Below are positions 15,907 through 24,187 of a stretch of 64,000 nt of DNA, piece by piece. The DNA lies in NCBI GenBank assembly GCA_035457725.1, contig DATIBC010000028.1, forward strand, positions 10,335 through 74,334, given 5' to 3'. A program made the position numbers and the translations under genes. Every line of letters begins with the position of its first letter. The first letter of the stretch is position 1. The stretch is from DATFES01 sp035457725. Its GTDB lineage: Bacteria; Pseudomonadota; Alphaproteobacteria; CACIAM-22H2. Under the pieces are notes generated by a model. That model was not told where the DNA came from and did no database searches. It saw only the letters and a list, made by a program, of their open reading frames with translations.

Positions 15907-16670
15907 TCACGCTCGGACCGCTCAACGACATCGACGGCGTGCGACACGCTTTCTTCACCCGCGAGGGCGGCGTCAGCGAGGGTCTTTTCGCCTCGCTCAA
16001 TTGCGGCCTGGGCTCGGGCGACGTTCCCGACAACGTGGCGACCAACCGCGCGCGCGCGATGAACCATCTCGATCTGAGCTCCGATTCGCTGATCACCTGC
16101 TACCAAATGCACAGTGCGAACGTGGTCGAGGTGGAACGCCCGTGGCGGCGCGAGGATGCGCCGAGGGCCGACGCCATGGTGACGCGCAACGCGGGTCTCG
16201 TGCTTGGTGTCCTCACCGCGGATTGCGCGCCGGTCTTGCTCGCTGATCGCCAAGCGCGCGTCATCGGCGCGGCGCACGCCGGCTGGCGGGGCGCGCTTGC
16301 CGGCGTCATCGAAGCCACCCTGGCTGCGATGGTGCGCCTCGGCGCTGATCCCAAACGGATCGTCGCCGGAATCGGTCCTTGCATCGGCCAGCGCTCATAC
16401 GAGGTCGGGCCGGAGTTTCCAGCGCCCTTCATCGACGAAGATCCGGCGAACGCCGCCCTCTTTGTCGCCTCGCCCAACAGTGGACGTTTCATGTTTGACC
16501 TTCGCGAGTTCGTCGCCCGCCGCCTGCGCGGGCTCGGACTTCGCCACGTACTCGAGGTGCCGGCCGACACATGCCGCGAGGAGCAGCGCTTCTTCAGCTA
16601 TCGCCGCGCCTGCCTGCGCGGCGAGCGCGACTACGGGCGCGGCCTTTCGGCGATCGCGCTCGAGCCGTAA
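15903..16670 (+). CDS. pgeF: Peptidoglycan editing factor PgeF (YfiH, multicopper laccase-like fold)
   Basis: 255 aa from ATG 15903, overlapping the previous stop (ATGA); a longer in-frame reading back to 15600 would run inside the methyltransferase. DUF152/YfiH family. Metal-site motifs are HAFFTREGGVSEG, the MHSANVVEVE region, TADCAPVLLAD and GAAHAGWRGALAGV, with GPCIGQRSYEVG. PgeF removes L-Ser mis-incorporated in peptidoglycan precursors; some relatives show purine nucleoside phosphorylase or polyphenol oxidase activity. The position next to lgt suits an envelope role. Confidence 0.93.
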   Translation: MITLGPLNDIDGVRHAFFTREGGVSEGLFASLNCGLGSGDVPDNVATNRARAMNHLDLSSDSLITCYQMHSANVVEVERPWRREDAPRADAMVTRNAGLVLGVLTADCAPVLLADRQARVIGAAHAGWRGALAGVIEATLAAMVRLGADPKRIVAGIGPCIGQRSYEVGPEFPAPFIDEDPANAALFVASPNSGRFMFDLREFVARRLRGLGLRHVLEVPADTCREEQRFFSYRRACLRGERDYGRGLSAIALEP

Positions 16671-16689
16671 AGTCACGGCGGGTCGGCCG

Positions 16690-16758
16690 ATGCCCTACCT
16701 GATCATATTCCTGTTCGCGCTGTTTCTCGGTCTCGTGGCGAGCTGTGTTCTCACCTGA
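16690..16758 (+). CDS. 22-residue hydrophobic mini-ORF
   Basis: MPYLIIFLFALFLGLVASCVLT: a single hydrophobic helix ending in a Ser-Cys. It starts 20 nt after pgeF, with only a weak GGTCGG upstream, and its stop codon overlaps the lipoprotein start region. It could be a small membrane protein, or simply a translated leader coupled to the lipoprotein gene. It does not resemble a known family that I recognise. No independent evidence that it is made. Confidence 0.35.
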   Translation: MPYLIIFLFALFLGLVASCVLT

Positions 16759-17602
16759 TCGGCACGCCGGGTGGAAATGCGCGGCGCTGCTTGGTGCGCT
16801 TTGGCTGGCCGCGTGCGGCGATCTGCCGCGGCCGCTGGCGCCCGAAACAAAGCCGCTGGCGGAGCCATTGCTGCTGCCGCCCGATCGCGCCGGGGTGCTG
16901 GTGACGCCGATCGTCGGGCTTCCGGGCGAAGCCGGCGAGAGGCTGGCCGAGGCGCTCGCCGAAGCGTTGCGCAACGCCGAAGTTCCCGCCGACACGCGAG
17001 CGCGCAACGCCGGGAGTCTGTTGTTGGTAACCGCCGTCCGGGCGAACGACGGCGGCGGCCAACGCATCGAGGCCGATCTTTATCGTCCTGACGGCACGCG
17101 CGCGGCACGACACGCCGCCGCGATCCCGCGCGGCGCCGCGCCAGCGACCCGCGACGCTTGGAGCGAGCCGGCGCGCGAGATCGCCCTGGCGATGGTGGCG
17201 GCCCTCGCCACGCCGGTCGGCCGCGTCGCCGGGCCACCCAAGCCGATCGTCATCGGCGCAATCTCCGGACCGCCGCCCCAGGAGGCCAACATCCTGGCGC
17301 GGGCGCTGGCTTACAATCTGCAGCGCGCGCGTGTGGCCGTCGCCGAGGCGCCGAACGACGAGGCCCTGCAGCTCGCCGGCGAAATCGCCGTCGCGCCGAA
17401 GAATCGACTCGAACGGCGATTGCGTATCCGTTGGATGATACGCCAACCCGACGGCAGCGTCGTCGGTGACGTGCAGCAGGAGAACGACGTACCGGTGGAC
17501 CTGCTTGAGCGAGCATGGCCCGAAATCGCGTTGGCGATCGCCGAGGGCGCCGCCGACGGCATCGCCAATTTGCTGCGGCAATCGGACGGTGGTCGGCCGT
17601 GA
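16745..17602 (+). CDS. Putative lipoprotein of unknown function
   Basis: 285 aa from GTG 16745. A type II signal peptide with hydrophobic core ALLGALWLAAC places the lipobox cysteine at about residue 24. The mature protein is Ala/Pro-rich and has two similar-looking segments: LVTPIVGLPGEAGERLAEALAEALRNAEVPA... and VIGAISGPPPQEANILARALAYNLQRARVAVAE. Both resemble penicillin-binding-protein activator/LpoB-like halves that begin with a strand and continue with a helix. This resemblance is weak and I give no function. It sits in the lgt-pgeF operon. No catalytic motif is seen. Confidence 0.75.
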   Translation: MFSPDRHAGWKCAALLGALWLAACGDLPRPLAPETKPLAEPLLLPPDRAGVLVTPIVGLPGEAGERLAEALAEALRNAEVPADTRARNAGSLLLVTAVRANDGGGQRIEADLYRPDGTRAARHAAAIPRGAAPATRDAWSEPAREIALAMVAALATPVGRVAGPPKPIVIGAISGPPPQEANILARALAYNLQRARVAVAEAPNDEALQLAGEIAVAPKNRLERRLRIRWMIRQPDGSVVGDVQQENDVPVDLLERAWPEIALAIAEGAADGIANLLRQSDGGRP

Positions 17603-17746
17603 ACGCGGCCGTCCGGCGTTCTTGATCGTTGGCTCGCGGACCGGTTAGTTTTGAGGTTCGCTTCTCACCCCGCCGATCGTCTCTTCGGTCGCGCGCGGAT
17701 GCATCACCCAAACGGCGCGAGCGATCATGGCCATTGGAGCCTTCGC

Positions 17747-18442
17747 ATGACGTCAAATCCGCTTGCCGAGGTACTACTTGAGGCGTATCGGCAGAGCCAC
17801 GACCTGGACGCGTCGTCGAGCGAGCGATTGGCCGCCTTCGCCGACGTCGTGCGAAAGATGCGGCCATCGTTCGCCGAGGCGGTCGACCGCATGGTGGGCA
17901 GGCTGCGACAGAGCGGCGCCGGAATGTCCGCCCCGCAACCCGGCGACGTGATGCCGCCTTTCATCCTGCCCGACACCGACGGTCGTCTGGTGAGCCTGGA
18001 GCGATTGCTGAGCCAGGGACCGACCGCGATCGTCTTCAACCGCGGGCATTGGTGCCATTACTGCCGCATGAACGCCAACGCCTTGGTCAACGCGCACGAG
18101 CAGATCAAGGACCAAGGCAAGCAAATCGTCGCCATTGTCCCCGATCGCCAGCAGTACGCGCGCAAGTTCAAATCGGAATCGAAAGTTCCGTTCCCCGTCC
18201 TGATCGATATCGACAACGGATACGCGATATCGCTCAACCTGGCGATCTGGATCGGCGCAGAGTTGGAGCGCGCGCTTGGCGAGGCAGGTTTCGACATTCC
18301 CCGATATCAAGGCAATGACGCTTGGATTTTGCCGATTCCCGCGACCTTCGTCGTCGATCAAGACGGCAAGGTAAAGGCGCGCTTCGTCGACCCCGATTAT
18401 CGCCGTCGGATGTCGATCGCGGACATGCTCAAGGCGTTGTGA
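17747..18442 (+). CDS. Peroxiredoxin / AhpC-TSA family protein
   Basis: 231 aa from ATG 17747 with GGAG 6 nt upstream; the frame stays open upstream to 17651. A helical N-terminal region (1-70) precedes a thioredoxin-like domain. The redox motif is FNRGHWCHYCRMNANAL with a CHYC pair in place of the usual TFVCP peroxiredoxin motif, so the mechanism may be closer to a thiol-disulfide oxidase or bacterioferritin-comigratory-type enzyme. No signal sequence is seen. Convergent with a LysR gene 7 nt further on. Substrate unknown. Confidence 0.85.
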   Translation: MTSNPLAEVLLEAYRQSHDLDASSSERLAAFADVVRKMRPSFAEAVDRMVGRLRQSGAGMSAPQPGDVMPPFILPDTDGRLVSLERLLSQGPTAIVFNRGHWCHYCRMNANALVNAHEQIKDQGKQIVAIVPDRQQYARKFKSESKVPFPVLIDIDNGYAISLNLAIWIGAELERALGEAGFDIPRYQGNDAWILPIPATFVVDQDGKVKARFVDPDYRRRMSIADMLKAL

Positions 18443-18449
18443 TGCCGGT

Positions 18450-19337
18450 CTAGTGGACGTAAGGGGACCAGTCGGCGGCCCGCAACAGATTGAGCAGCAT
18501 CGTGGCGACATGCGAGCGTTGACGGCCGGCGACGCCGTAGATCGCCACCGTCCGCTTGACGTCGAGCCCGTTTATCGGCAGCGAGCGCAGCCGCTCGGAC
18601 CGTCTTGTGCTGACGGGAACGATCGCCACGCCGAGGTTGGCTTCGAGCATCGCGATCAGATCGTGGTGCGTCGTGACTTCGTGAGCGTCGGTCTTGGCGA
18701 TGCCTCTCATGCCCAGGCGCAAGGAGATCTCGTCCACCATTTCGCACGCCGCTTGGAACAAAAACCGTTCGCCGCTCAGCTGTTCGATGTCGACCGAATC
18801 CTGGTTGGCCAATTTGTGATCGCGATTGACGATCAGCTCGAACGGCTCGGTGAATAGCGGCCAGGTATCGAGGCGTTCCCAGCCCTCGCCGAGCGGGCCG
18901 GCGATCAAGATTTCGACTTCGCCCGTCTTGAGCAGCTCCGATATCTCGCCTTTCCCGCCGCGGTTCAATTTCAGCTGAACGCGCGGGCACGCCCGCGACA
19001 GCTCGCCGATCGGCGCCGTAAGCAGACCCACATCGATGCTCGGCGATACCGCGATCGACAGCGACGCGGTCTCGCCGGCGGCGACCGCGCGGGCGAGGGT
19101 CTTGGCCGAAAGGGCGCTGTCATAGCACTGCCGCATCAACGGCAACATCCGCTTGCCGAGATCGGTCAAATGCGAAAGCGTCCGCTCGCGAGTCAACAAC
19201 CGGCCGCCGAACTCGTCTTCGAGCAGATGGATGGCGCGCGTAAGCGCTGGTTGCGAGACGTTGCATTCCTCGGCGGCGCGGGTGAAGTTCAAGGTCTGCG
19301 CCACAGCCAAGAAATAGCGGATCTGATACATCTCCAA
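18450..19337 (-). CDS. LysR-family transcriptional regulator
   Basis: 295 aa. Helix-turn-helix at 3-60 (YQIRYFLAVAQTLNFTRAAEECNVSQPALTRAIHLLEDEFGGRLLTRE) and a LysR substrate-binding domain from about 90 (SLSIAVSPSIDVGLL...EVEILIAGPLGEGW). It is close in style to OxyR/CynR-like regulators of peroxide response, and it is convergent with the peroxiredoxin gene rather than divergent. That pairing is suggestive but proves nothing. The 308-nt gap upstream leads to prs. Confidence 0.88.
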   Translation of the reverse strand: MEMYQIRYFLAVAQTLNFTRAAEECNVSQPALTRAIHLLEDEFGGRLLTRERTLSHLTDLGKRMLPLMRQCYDSALSAKTLARAVAAGETASLSIAVSPSIDVGLLTAPIGELSRACPRVQLKLNRGGKGEISELLKTGEVEILIAGPLGEGWERLDTWPLFTEPFELIVNRDHKLANQDSVDIEQLSGERFLFQAACEMVDEISLRLGMRGIAKTDAHEVTTHHDLIAMLEANLGVAIVPVSTRRSERLRSLPINGLDVKRTVAIYGVAGRQRSHVATMLLNLLRAADWSPYVH

Positions 19338-19645
19338 TTGAGCAAGCCCCCCGAGGGACTGCGCTATCGCATCGCGCCGCGTGGCGTTGGCGCGAACGCC
19401 CTCTCGTCCTATCTAAACCGAACGCAAGGATCGGCGCAAATCCGCCCCGTCCAGCCGCCCTCCAAAGTCGAGTTTTGGGTATGGCGTCCGCGTCGCGCCG
19501 CCGCTTCGCCGCGGTTTACAGTGCTATGACACCCTGTTACATTCCGCGCCGCCCGCGCCGGGTGGTCGACCGCCGCGGGCTAGTCGTTTGAATTACAATA
19601 GAAAAACAAGACCTCTGCGCATGGGTTCAGAGGGGATCGGGTACG
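19338..19645 (+). promoter_or_regulatory. prs upstream region with SD-proximal hairpin
   Basis: 308 nt without a gene. A TACAAT sequence at 19594-19599 could be a -10 element. CCTCTG (19612-19617) and CAGAGG (19628-19633) form a 6-bp stem whose right arm overlaps the AGAGGGG ribosome-binding sequence of prs (ATG 19646). This may limit translation. No known riboswitch was recognised. Confidence 0.45.
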
Positions 19646-20578
19646 ATGAAGATTCTCGCCTGCAACAGCAACCGGCCGCTGGCTGAGGCGATCGCGGCCT
19701 ACCTCAATCTGCCGCTGACCAAGGCGAGCGTACGGCGGTTCTCGGATCTCGAAGTGTTCGTCGAGATTCTCGAGAACGTGCGCGGCGAGGACGTGTTCGT
19801 CATCCAGTCGACCTCCTATCCCGCCAACGACAATCTGATGGAGCTGTTGGTCTGCCTCGACGCGCTTCGGCGCGGATCGGCGCGGCGCGTCACGGCCGTC
19901 ATCCCCTACTACGGTTACGCACGCCAGGACCGCAAGTCCGGCCCGCGAACGCCGATCTCGGCCAAGCTGGTGGCCAATCTGATCACCATCGCCGGCGCGG
20001 CGCGTGTTGTCACGCTCGATCTCCACGCCGGACAAATTCAGGGTTTCTTCGATATCCCGACCGACAACCTGTTTTCTGCGCCGGTTTTCGTGAAGGACAT
20101 TCAGGAGCGCTTCAAAGGCGCCGATGTAGTGATGGTATCGCCGGACGTCGGCGGAGTGGTGCGGGCTCGCGCCATCGCCAAGCGTATCGAGGCCGACCTC
20201 GCCATCATCGACAAGCGCCGCGAGCGCGCCGGGGTGTCGGAGGTCATGAACATCATCGGCGACGTCAACGGGCGGACCTGCATTCTCGCCGACGACATCG
20301 TCGATTCGGCCGGAACGCTTTGCAACGCCGCCGAAGCGCTGGCCGACGCCGGCGCCGAGGGCGTGCACGCTTATGTCACGCATGGGGTGTTGTCGGGCGG
20401 TGCCGCGGCGCGGGTTGGCGCGTCGCCGATCAAATCGCTGGTCATCACCGACAGCATAATGGCGACGGAAGCCGTGCGCGTGTCGAACAACATCCGTCAG
20501 TTGACGATCGCGCCGCTGATGGCCGAGGCGATTTTGCGGATAAGCGAGGAGCGATCGGTGTCAAGCCTGTTCGACTGA
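19646..20578 (+). CDS. prs: Ribose-phosphate pyrophosphokinase Prs
   Basis: 310 aa, standard for class I PRPP synthetase, making PRPP from ribose 5-phosphate and ATP. Motifs: ACNSNRPLAEAIAAYL, the ATP-loop VIPYYGYARQDRKSGPRTPISAKLVANLI, DLHAGQIQGFFDIPTDNL, and the PRPP loop ILADDIVDSAGTLCNAAEAL near residue 215. SD overlaps a hairpin. Leads the conserved prs-rplY-pth-ychF run. PRPP feeds nucleotide, histidine and tryptophan synthesis. Confidence 0.97.
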   Translation: MKILACNSNRPLAEAIAAYLNLPLTKASVRRFSDLEVFVEILENVRGEDVFVIQSTSYPANDNLMELLVCLDALRRGSARRVTAVIPYYGYARQDRKSGPRTPISAKLVANLITIAGAARVVTLDLHAGQIQGFFDIPTDNLFSAPVFVKDIQERFKGADVVMVSPDVGGVVRARAIAKRIEADLAIIDKRRERAGVSEVMNIIGDVNGRTCILADDIVDSAGTLCNAAEALADAGAEGVHAYVTHGVLSGGAAARVGASPIKSLVITDSIMATEAVRVSNNIRQLTIAPLMAEAILRISEERSVSSLFD

Positions 20579-20656
20579 GCCGATCGCGCGAGGAGTTCCA
20601 CTGGCGCAGCGGCACCCCTGGAGGCCAGCGCCGAACTTGACGAAAAGGAGATGACG

Positions 20657-21439
20657 ATGATCGAGACAACCAAGATCGCGGCCGAGCCGCGAGCGCGGGC
20701 CGGAAAGGGGGCCGCCCGCGCCACCCGTCGCGCCGGCCGCGTGCCCGGCGTGATTTACGGCGACAGGAAGCCCCCGACCCTCATCGATCTTGATCCGCGC
20801 GAGATGGCGCGAGAGATCAATCGCGCCGGGTTCTTTACGCGTGTGTTCGACGTCGACGTCAAGGGCACTGTCGAGCGATGCCTGGCCCGCGACCTTCAGC
20901 TGCATCCCGTGTCCGACAACGCCGAACACGTCGATTTCATGCGGGTCAACGACGAAACGCGCATTCGCGTCGGCGTGCCGGTGAAGTTCCTCAACCAGGA
21001 CAAGTCGCCCGGGCTGAAGCGCGGCGGCGTGCTCAACGTCGTGCGCCACACGATCGAGGTCTACTGCCGGGTTGATAACATCCCGCAGTTGATCACCGTC
21101 GATCTCGAGGGTCTCGATATCGGCGATTCGGTGCATATCAGCGCCGTCAAGCTGCCCGAAGGCGTGCGGCCGACGATCACCACGCGTGACTTCACGATCG
21201 CCGCGGTCGCGGCGCCGAGCGTGCTGAAGACGGCGGAGGAAGAGGCGGCCGAGGCGGCGGCGAAGGCGGCGGCGGCGGCGGCGCTGGTGGGGCCCGAAGG
21301 CACGGTTCCGGCACCAGGCGCGGCGCCGGGAGCTCCCGGCGCGCCCGCCGCGGCGGCGCCCGCAGCGGCGGCCGGAGCGGCCCCGGCGGCCGCTCCAGCC
21401 AAAGGCGGCGATGCGAAAGGCGGCGCAGCGAAGAAGTAG
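20657..21439 (+). CDS. rplY: 50S ribosomal protein L25 (Ctc type)
   Basis: 260 aa starting at ATG 20657, six nt after AAAAGGAG; the ATG at 20651 abuts that site. N-terminal L25 5S-rRNA-binding domain (AEPRARAGKGAARATRRAGRVPGVIYGDRKPP), then the TL5/Ctc C-terminal domain to about 190. The last 65 residues are almost wholly Ala/Pro/Gly (about 21230-21436) and end in KGGDAKGGAAKK. Such tails are known in alphaproteobacterial L25; no function is visible. Sits between prs and pth. Confidence 0.95.
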   Translation: MIETTKIAAEPRARAGKGAARATRRAGRVPGVIYGDRKPPTLIDLDPREMAREINRAGFFTRVFDVDVKGTVERCLARDLQLHPVSDNAEHVDFMRVNDETRIRVGVPVKFLNQDKSPGLKRGGVLNVVRHTIEVYCRVDNIPQLITVDLEGLDIGDSVHISAVKLPEGVRPTITTRDFTIAAVAAPSVLKTAEEEAAEAAAKAAAAAALVGPEGTVPAPGAAPGAPGAPAAAAPAAAAGAAPAAAPAKGGDAKGGAAKK

Positions 21440-21463
21440 CGCTTTGCCAGCCGCGCGTGCGTC

Positions 21464-22081
21464 ATGCTGCTCGTCGTCGGGCTCGGCAATCCTGGCCCGG
21501 AATACGCCCGTCATCGCCACAATATCGGCTTCATGGCGGTGGACGCGATCGTCGACCGCCATGAGTTCGCGCCATTTCGCCCGCGTTTCGACGGCCGCGC
21601 CGCCGAGGGGCGGCTCGGCGGCGTCCGAGCGGTGTGCCTCAAGCCGTCGACTTACATGAACGAGTCCGGCCGTTCGGTGGCGGCGGCAATGCGCTTTTAC
21701 AAGTTGGAGTCGGCGCAGGTGATCGCCATTCACGACGAAGTCGATCTGATGCCCGGCCGCTGCAAGGTCAAACAGGGCGGTGGCAACGCCGGACACAACG
21801 GGCTGCGCTCGCTCGACGCGTATATTGGTCGCGAATACTGGCGGGTACGGCTTGGCGTCGGCCACCCCGGCGACAAGGATCGCGTGCCCGACTATGTGCT
21901 GCACGATTTCGCCAAGGCGGATCGCCTATGGCTCGAGCCGCTGATCGAGGCGGTGGCCGACGCGTTCCCCTTGCTTGCCAAAAGCGACGCCGCGGGGTTC
22001 ATGAATCGGGTCGCGCTTGCCACGCAGCCACCGAAAGCGGCGAAGCCCAAACCCGAGAGGCCGCCGCCCGGCCGCGCCTAA
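21464..22081 (+). CDS. pth: Peptidyl-tRNA hydrolase
   Basis: 205 aa, starting 24 nt after rplY. Cytoplasmic ester hydrolase that releases peptides from prematurely dropped peptidyl-tRNA. Family motifs: VVGLGNPGPEYARHRHNIGFMAV with Asn10 and catalytic His19, LKPSTYMNESG, IHDEVDLMPGR and GGNAGHNGLRSLDAYIG. The final 15 residues are Pro/Lys-rich, typical of alphaproteobacterial Pth. Next in the run is ychF, after a repeat-bearing gap. Confidence 0.97.
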   Translation: MLLVVGLGNPGPEYARHRHNIGFMAVDAIVDRHEFAPFRPRFDGRAAEGRLGGVRAVCLKPSTYMNESGRSVAAAMRFYKLESAQVIAIHDEVDLMPGRCKVKQGGGNAGHNGLRSLDAYIGREYWRVRLGVGHPGDKDRVPDYVLHDFAKADRLWLEPLIEAVADAFPLLAKSDAAGFMNRVALATQPPKAAKPKPERPPPGRA

Positions 22082-22094
22082 TCCACGGCTCGTC

Positions 22095-22160
22095 CTTCGA
22101 CACGCTCAGGGCGAGACCATCCCGATCCACCGCAACGGCCCCGTGCTGAGCCTGTCGAAG
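22095..22160. repeat. Dispersed inverted repeat, full copy
   Basis: CTTCGACACGCTCAGG (22095-22110) and CTGAGCCTGTCGAAG (22146-22160) are complementary apart from one base, separated by 35 nt. This is the most complete copy of the repeat family also seen at 25074, 55891, 63577 and as halves at 2144 and 47199. Confidence 0.8.
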
Positions 22161-22197
22161 CATCCGGCCCACCCGATACGGACCGACACGACGCGCC

Positions 22198-23295
22198 ATG
22201 GGATTTCGCTGCGGCATCGTCGGATTGCCCAACGTCGGCAAGTCGACACTGTTCAACGCATTGACCGCGACCGCCGCCGCCGCGGCGGCGAATTACCCGT
22301 TCTGCACCATCGATCCCAATGTCGGCCGTGTGCCGGTGCCCGACCCGCGCCTCGACGCGATCGCCCGACTCGCCAAGTCGGCGCGCACGGTTCCGACACA
22401 ACTCGAATTCGTCGATATCGCCGGACTGGTGCGCGGCGCATCCAAGGGCGAAGGCCTCGGCAATCAGTTTCTCGGCCATATCCGCGAAGTCGACGCGATC
22501 GTCCACGTCGTGCGCTGTTTTGCCGCCGGCGACGTGACCCATGTCGAAGGTTCGGTCGATCCGATCCGCGACATCGAGACCGTCGAAACCGAACTCATGC
22601 TTGCCGATCTCGACAGCCTGGAAAAGCGGCTTGCCGCGGCGCAGAAGAAGGCGAAAGGCGGCGACCCTGAAGCGAAGGCCCAACTCGATGTCATGGAGCC
22701 GGTGGCGGCGCTGCTGCGCGACGGCAAACTGGCGCGCGCATTCGTTCCCGCCACCGAACGCGCACTCGTGTTCCGGCTGCTCCAGCTCCTGACCGCGAAG
22801 CCGGTGCTCTATGTGTGCAATGTCGAGGAGGAAGCGGCGGCGGAGGGCAACGCGCTGTCCGCACGCGTGTTCGAAAGGGCGCGCGCCGAGGGCGCGCGGG
22901 CGGTGGTGATTTCGGCGGCGATCGAGGCCGAGATGGCGCAATTGTCCGATGTCGAGCGAACCGAATTCCTCGCCCACCTCGATCTCGGCGAAACCGGACT
23001 CGCGCGGGTGATTCGCGCCGGTTATGCGTTGCTCAATCTGATCACGTTCTTCACCGCCGGACCGAAGGAAGCGCGCGCCTGGACGGTACGTCGCGGCGCC
23101 AAGGCGCCCGAGGCCGCGGGCGCGATCCATAGCGATTTCGAGCGCGGCTTCATCTGCGCCGAGACGATCTCCTATGAAGATTACGTGGGGTTGGGGGGTG
23201 AGCAGGCGGCGAAGGACGCCGGCAAGATGCGGCAGGAAGGCCGCGATTACGTGGTGCGGGACGGCGACGTCATCCTGTTCCGCTTCAATGTATAG
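22198..23295 (+). CDS. ychF: Redox-regulated ATPase YchF (Obg-like)
   Basis: 365 aa. Obg-related P-loop NTPase that prefers ATP and binds ribosomes. P-loop GLPNVGKS (9-16), switch region NYPFCTIDPNVGRV, DIAGLVRGASKGEGLGNQFL and the altered G4 motif LYVCNVEEE, followed by a helical insert and the C-terminal TGS domain (ARAWTVRRGAKAPEAAGAIHSDFERGFICAETISYEDY). Standard length. The pth-ychF pairing is widely conserved in alphaproteobacteria. Confidence 0.97.
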   Translation: MGFRCGIVGLPNVGKSTLFNALTATAAAAAANYPFCTIDPNVGRVPVPDPRLDAIARLAKSARTVPTQLEFVDIAGLVRGASKGEGLGNQFLGHIREVDAIVHVVRCFAAGDVTHVEGSVDPIRDIETVETELMLADLDSLEKRLAAAQKKAKGGDPEAKAQLDVMEPVAALLRDGKLARAFVPATERALVFRLLQLLTAKPVLYVCNVEEEAAAEGNALSARVFERARAEGARAVVISAAIEAEMAQLSDVERTEFLAHLDLGETGLARVIRAGYALLNLITFFTAGPKEARAWTVRRGAKAPEAAGAIHSDFERGFICAETISYEDYVGLGGEQAAKDAGKMRQEGRDYVVRDGDVILFRFNV

Positions 23296-23395
23296 CAGCG
23301 CGAGCCGTCGACGGCGCGGCATGCGGCGCTTGTCGGTTCGTCTTGGGGGATGGTAAACGCTGCAGCGCGGAAAACGGCAAACGACGGAGAGGACA

Positions 23396-24067
23396 ATGCC
23401 AGAAACGATCCAGCTCACCGCCGCCGACGGCCACAAGCTTGCGTGCTACACGAGCCAGCCGAAAAGCAGGCCGCGCGGCGGTCTGGTCATCGTCCAGGAG
23501 ATTTTTGGCGTCAACCGCCACATGCGCGGCGTCGCCGAAGGCTACGTCGCCGACGGATATGCGGTGGCGATGCCGGCGTTGTTCGATCGCATCGAGCGCG
23601 GCGTCGAGCTAGGCTACGGCGACGCCGATATCGCCCGCGGTCGCGAGGTGCGCGGCAAGATCGCCTGGGAGCAGGTGCTCGCCGACGTCGCCGCCGCCGC
23701 GGCCAACCTGAAAGGCGTCGGCAAGCTTGGCGTCGTCGGCTATTGCTGGGGCGGTTCGGTCACATGGCTGTCGGCGACGCGGCTGAAAAACTTCAGCGCG
23801 GCGGTGTGTTATTACGGCGGTCAGGTGGCGATGTTCGCCGATGAGAAGCCGAATTGCGCCGTCATGATGCATTTCGGCGACAAGGATCAGTCGATTCCGA
23901 TGAGCGACGTCGAGAAGGTCAAGGCGGCGCAGAAAGGTGCCGCCGAGATCCACGTATACCCGGCCGGACATGGATTCAACTGCGAGGAGCGCGGCAGCTA
24001 CCACGCCGAGAGCGCGAAGATCGCCCGCGACCGTACCCTCGCCTTCTTCCGGAAACATGTCGGGTAA
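23396..24067 (+). CDS. Dienelactone hydrolase family protein
   Basis: 223 aa alpha/beta hydrolase. Nucleophile elbow GYCWGG with Cys117 in place of serine, acid in GDKDQSIP (about Asp164) and His192 in PAGHGFNCEERG complete a Cys-Asp-His triad, the dienelactone-hydrolase arrangement. DLH opens cis/trans-dienelactone in chlorocatechol breakdown, but most genomic members act on other esters or lactones. A GGAGAGG site lies just upstream of the ATG. No aromatic-degradation genes are adjacent, so substrate is open. Confidence 0.9.
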   Translation: MPETIQLTAADGHKLACYTSQPKSRPRGGLVIVQEIFGVNRHMRGVAEGYVADGYAVAMPALFDRIERGVELGYGDADIARGREVRGKIAWEQVLADVAAAAANLKGVGKLGVVGYCWGGSVTWLSATRLKNFSAAVCYYGGQVAMFADEKPNCAVMMHFGDKDQSIPMSDVEKVKAAQKGAAEIHVYPAGHGFNCEERGSYHAESAKIARDRTLAFFRKHVG

Positions 24068-24187
24068 CTGGCGACCGGTGCCACCCAACTCCCGCCTCGA
24101 AAGACGAAGACGGCAGCGGCATCGTTCGACGCCGCAGACTGAAGCCGAGAATCGTCAACTGCGCTCGGCGGGTCGCGGGAGCTATAG

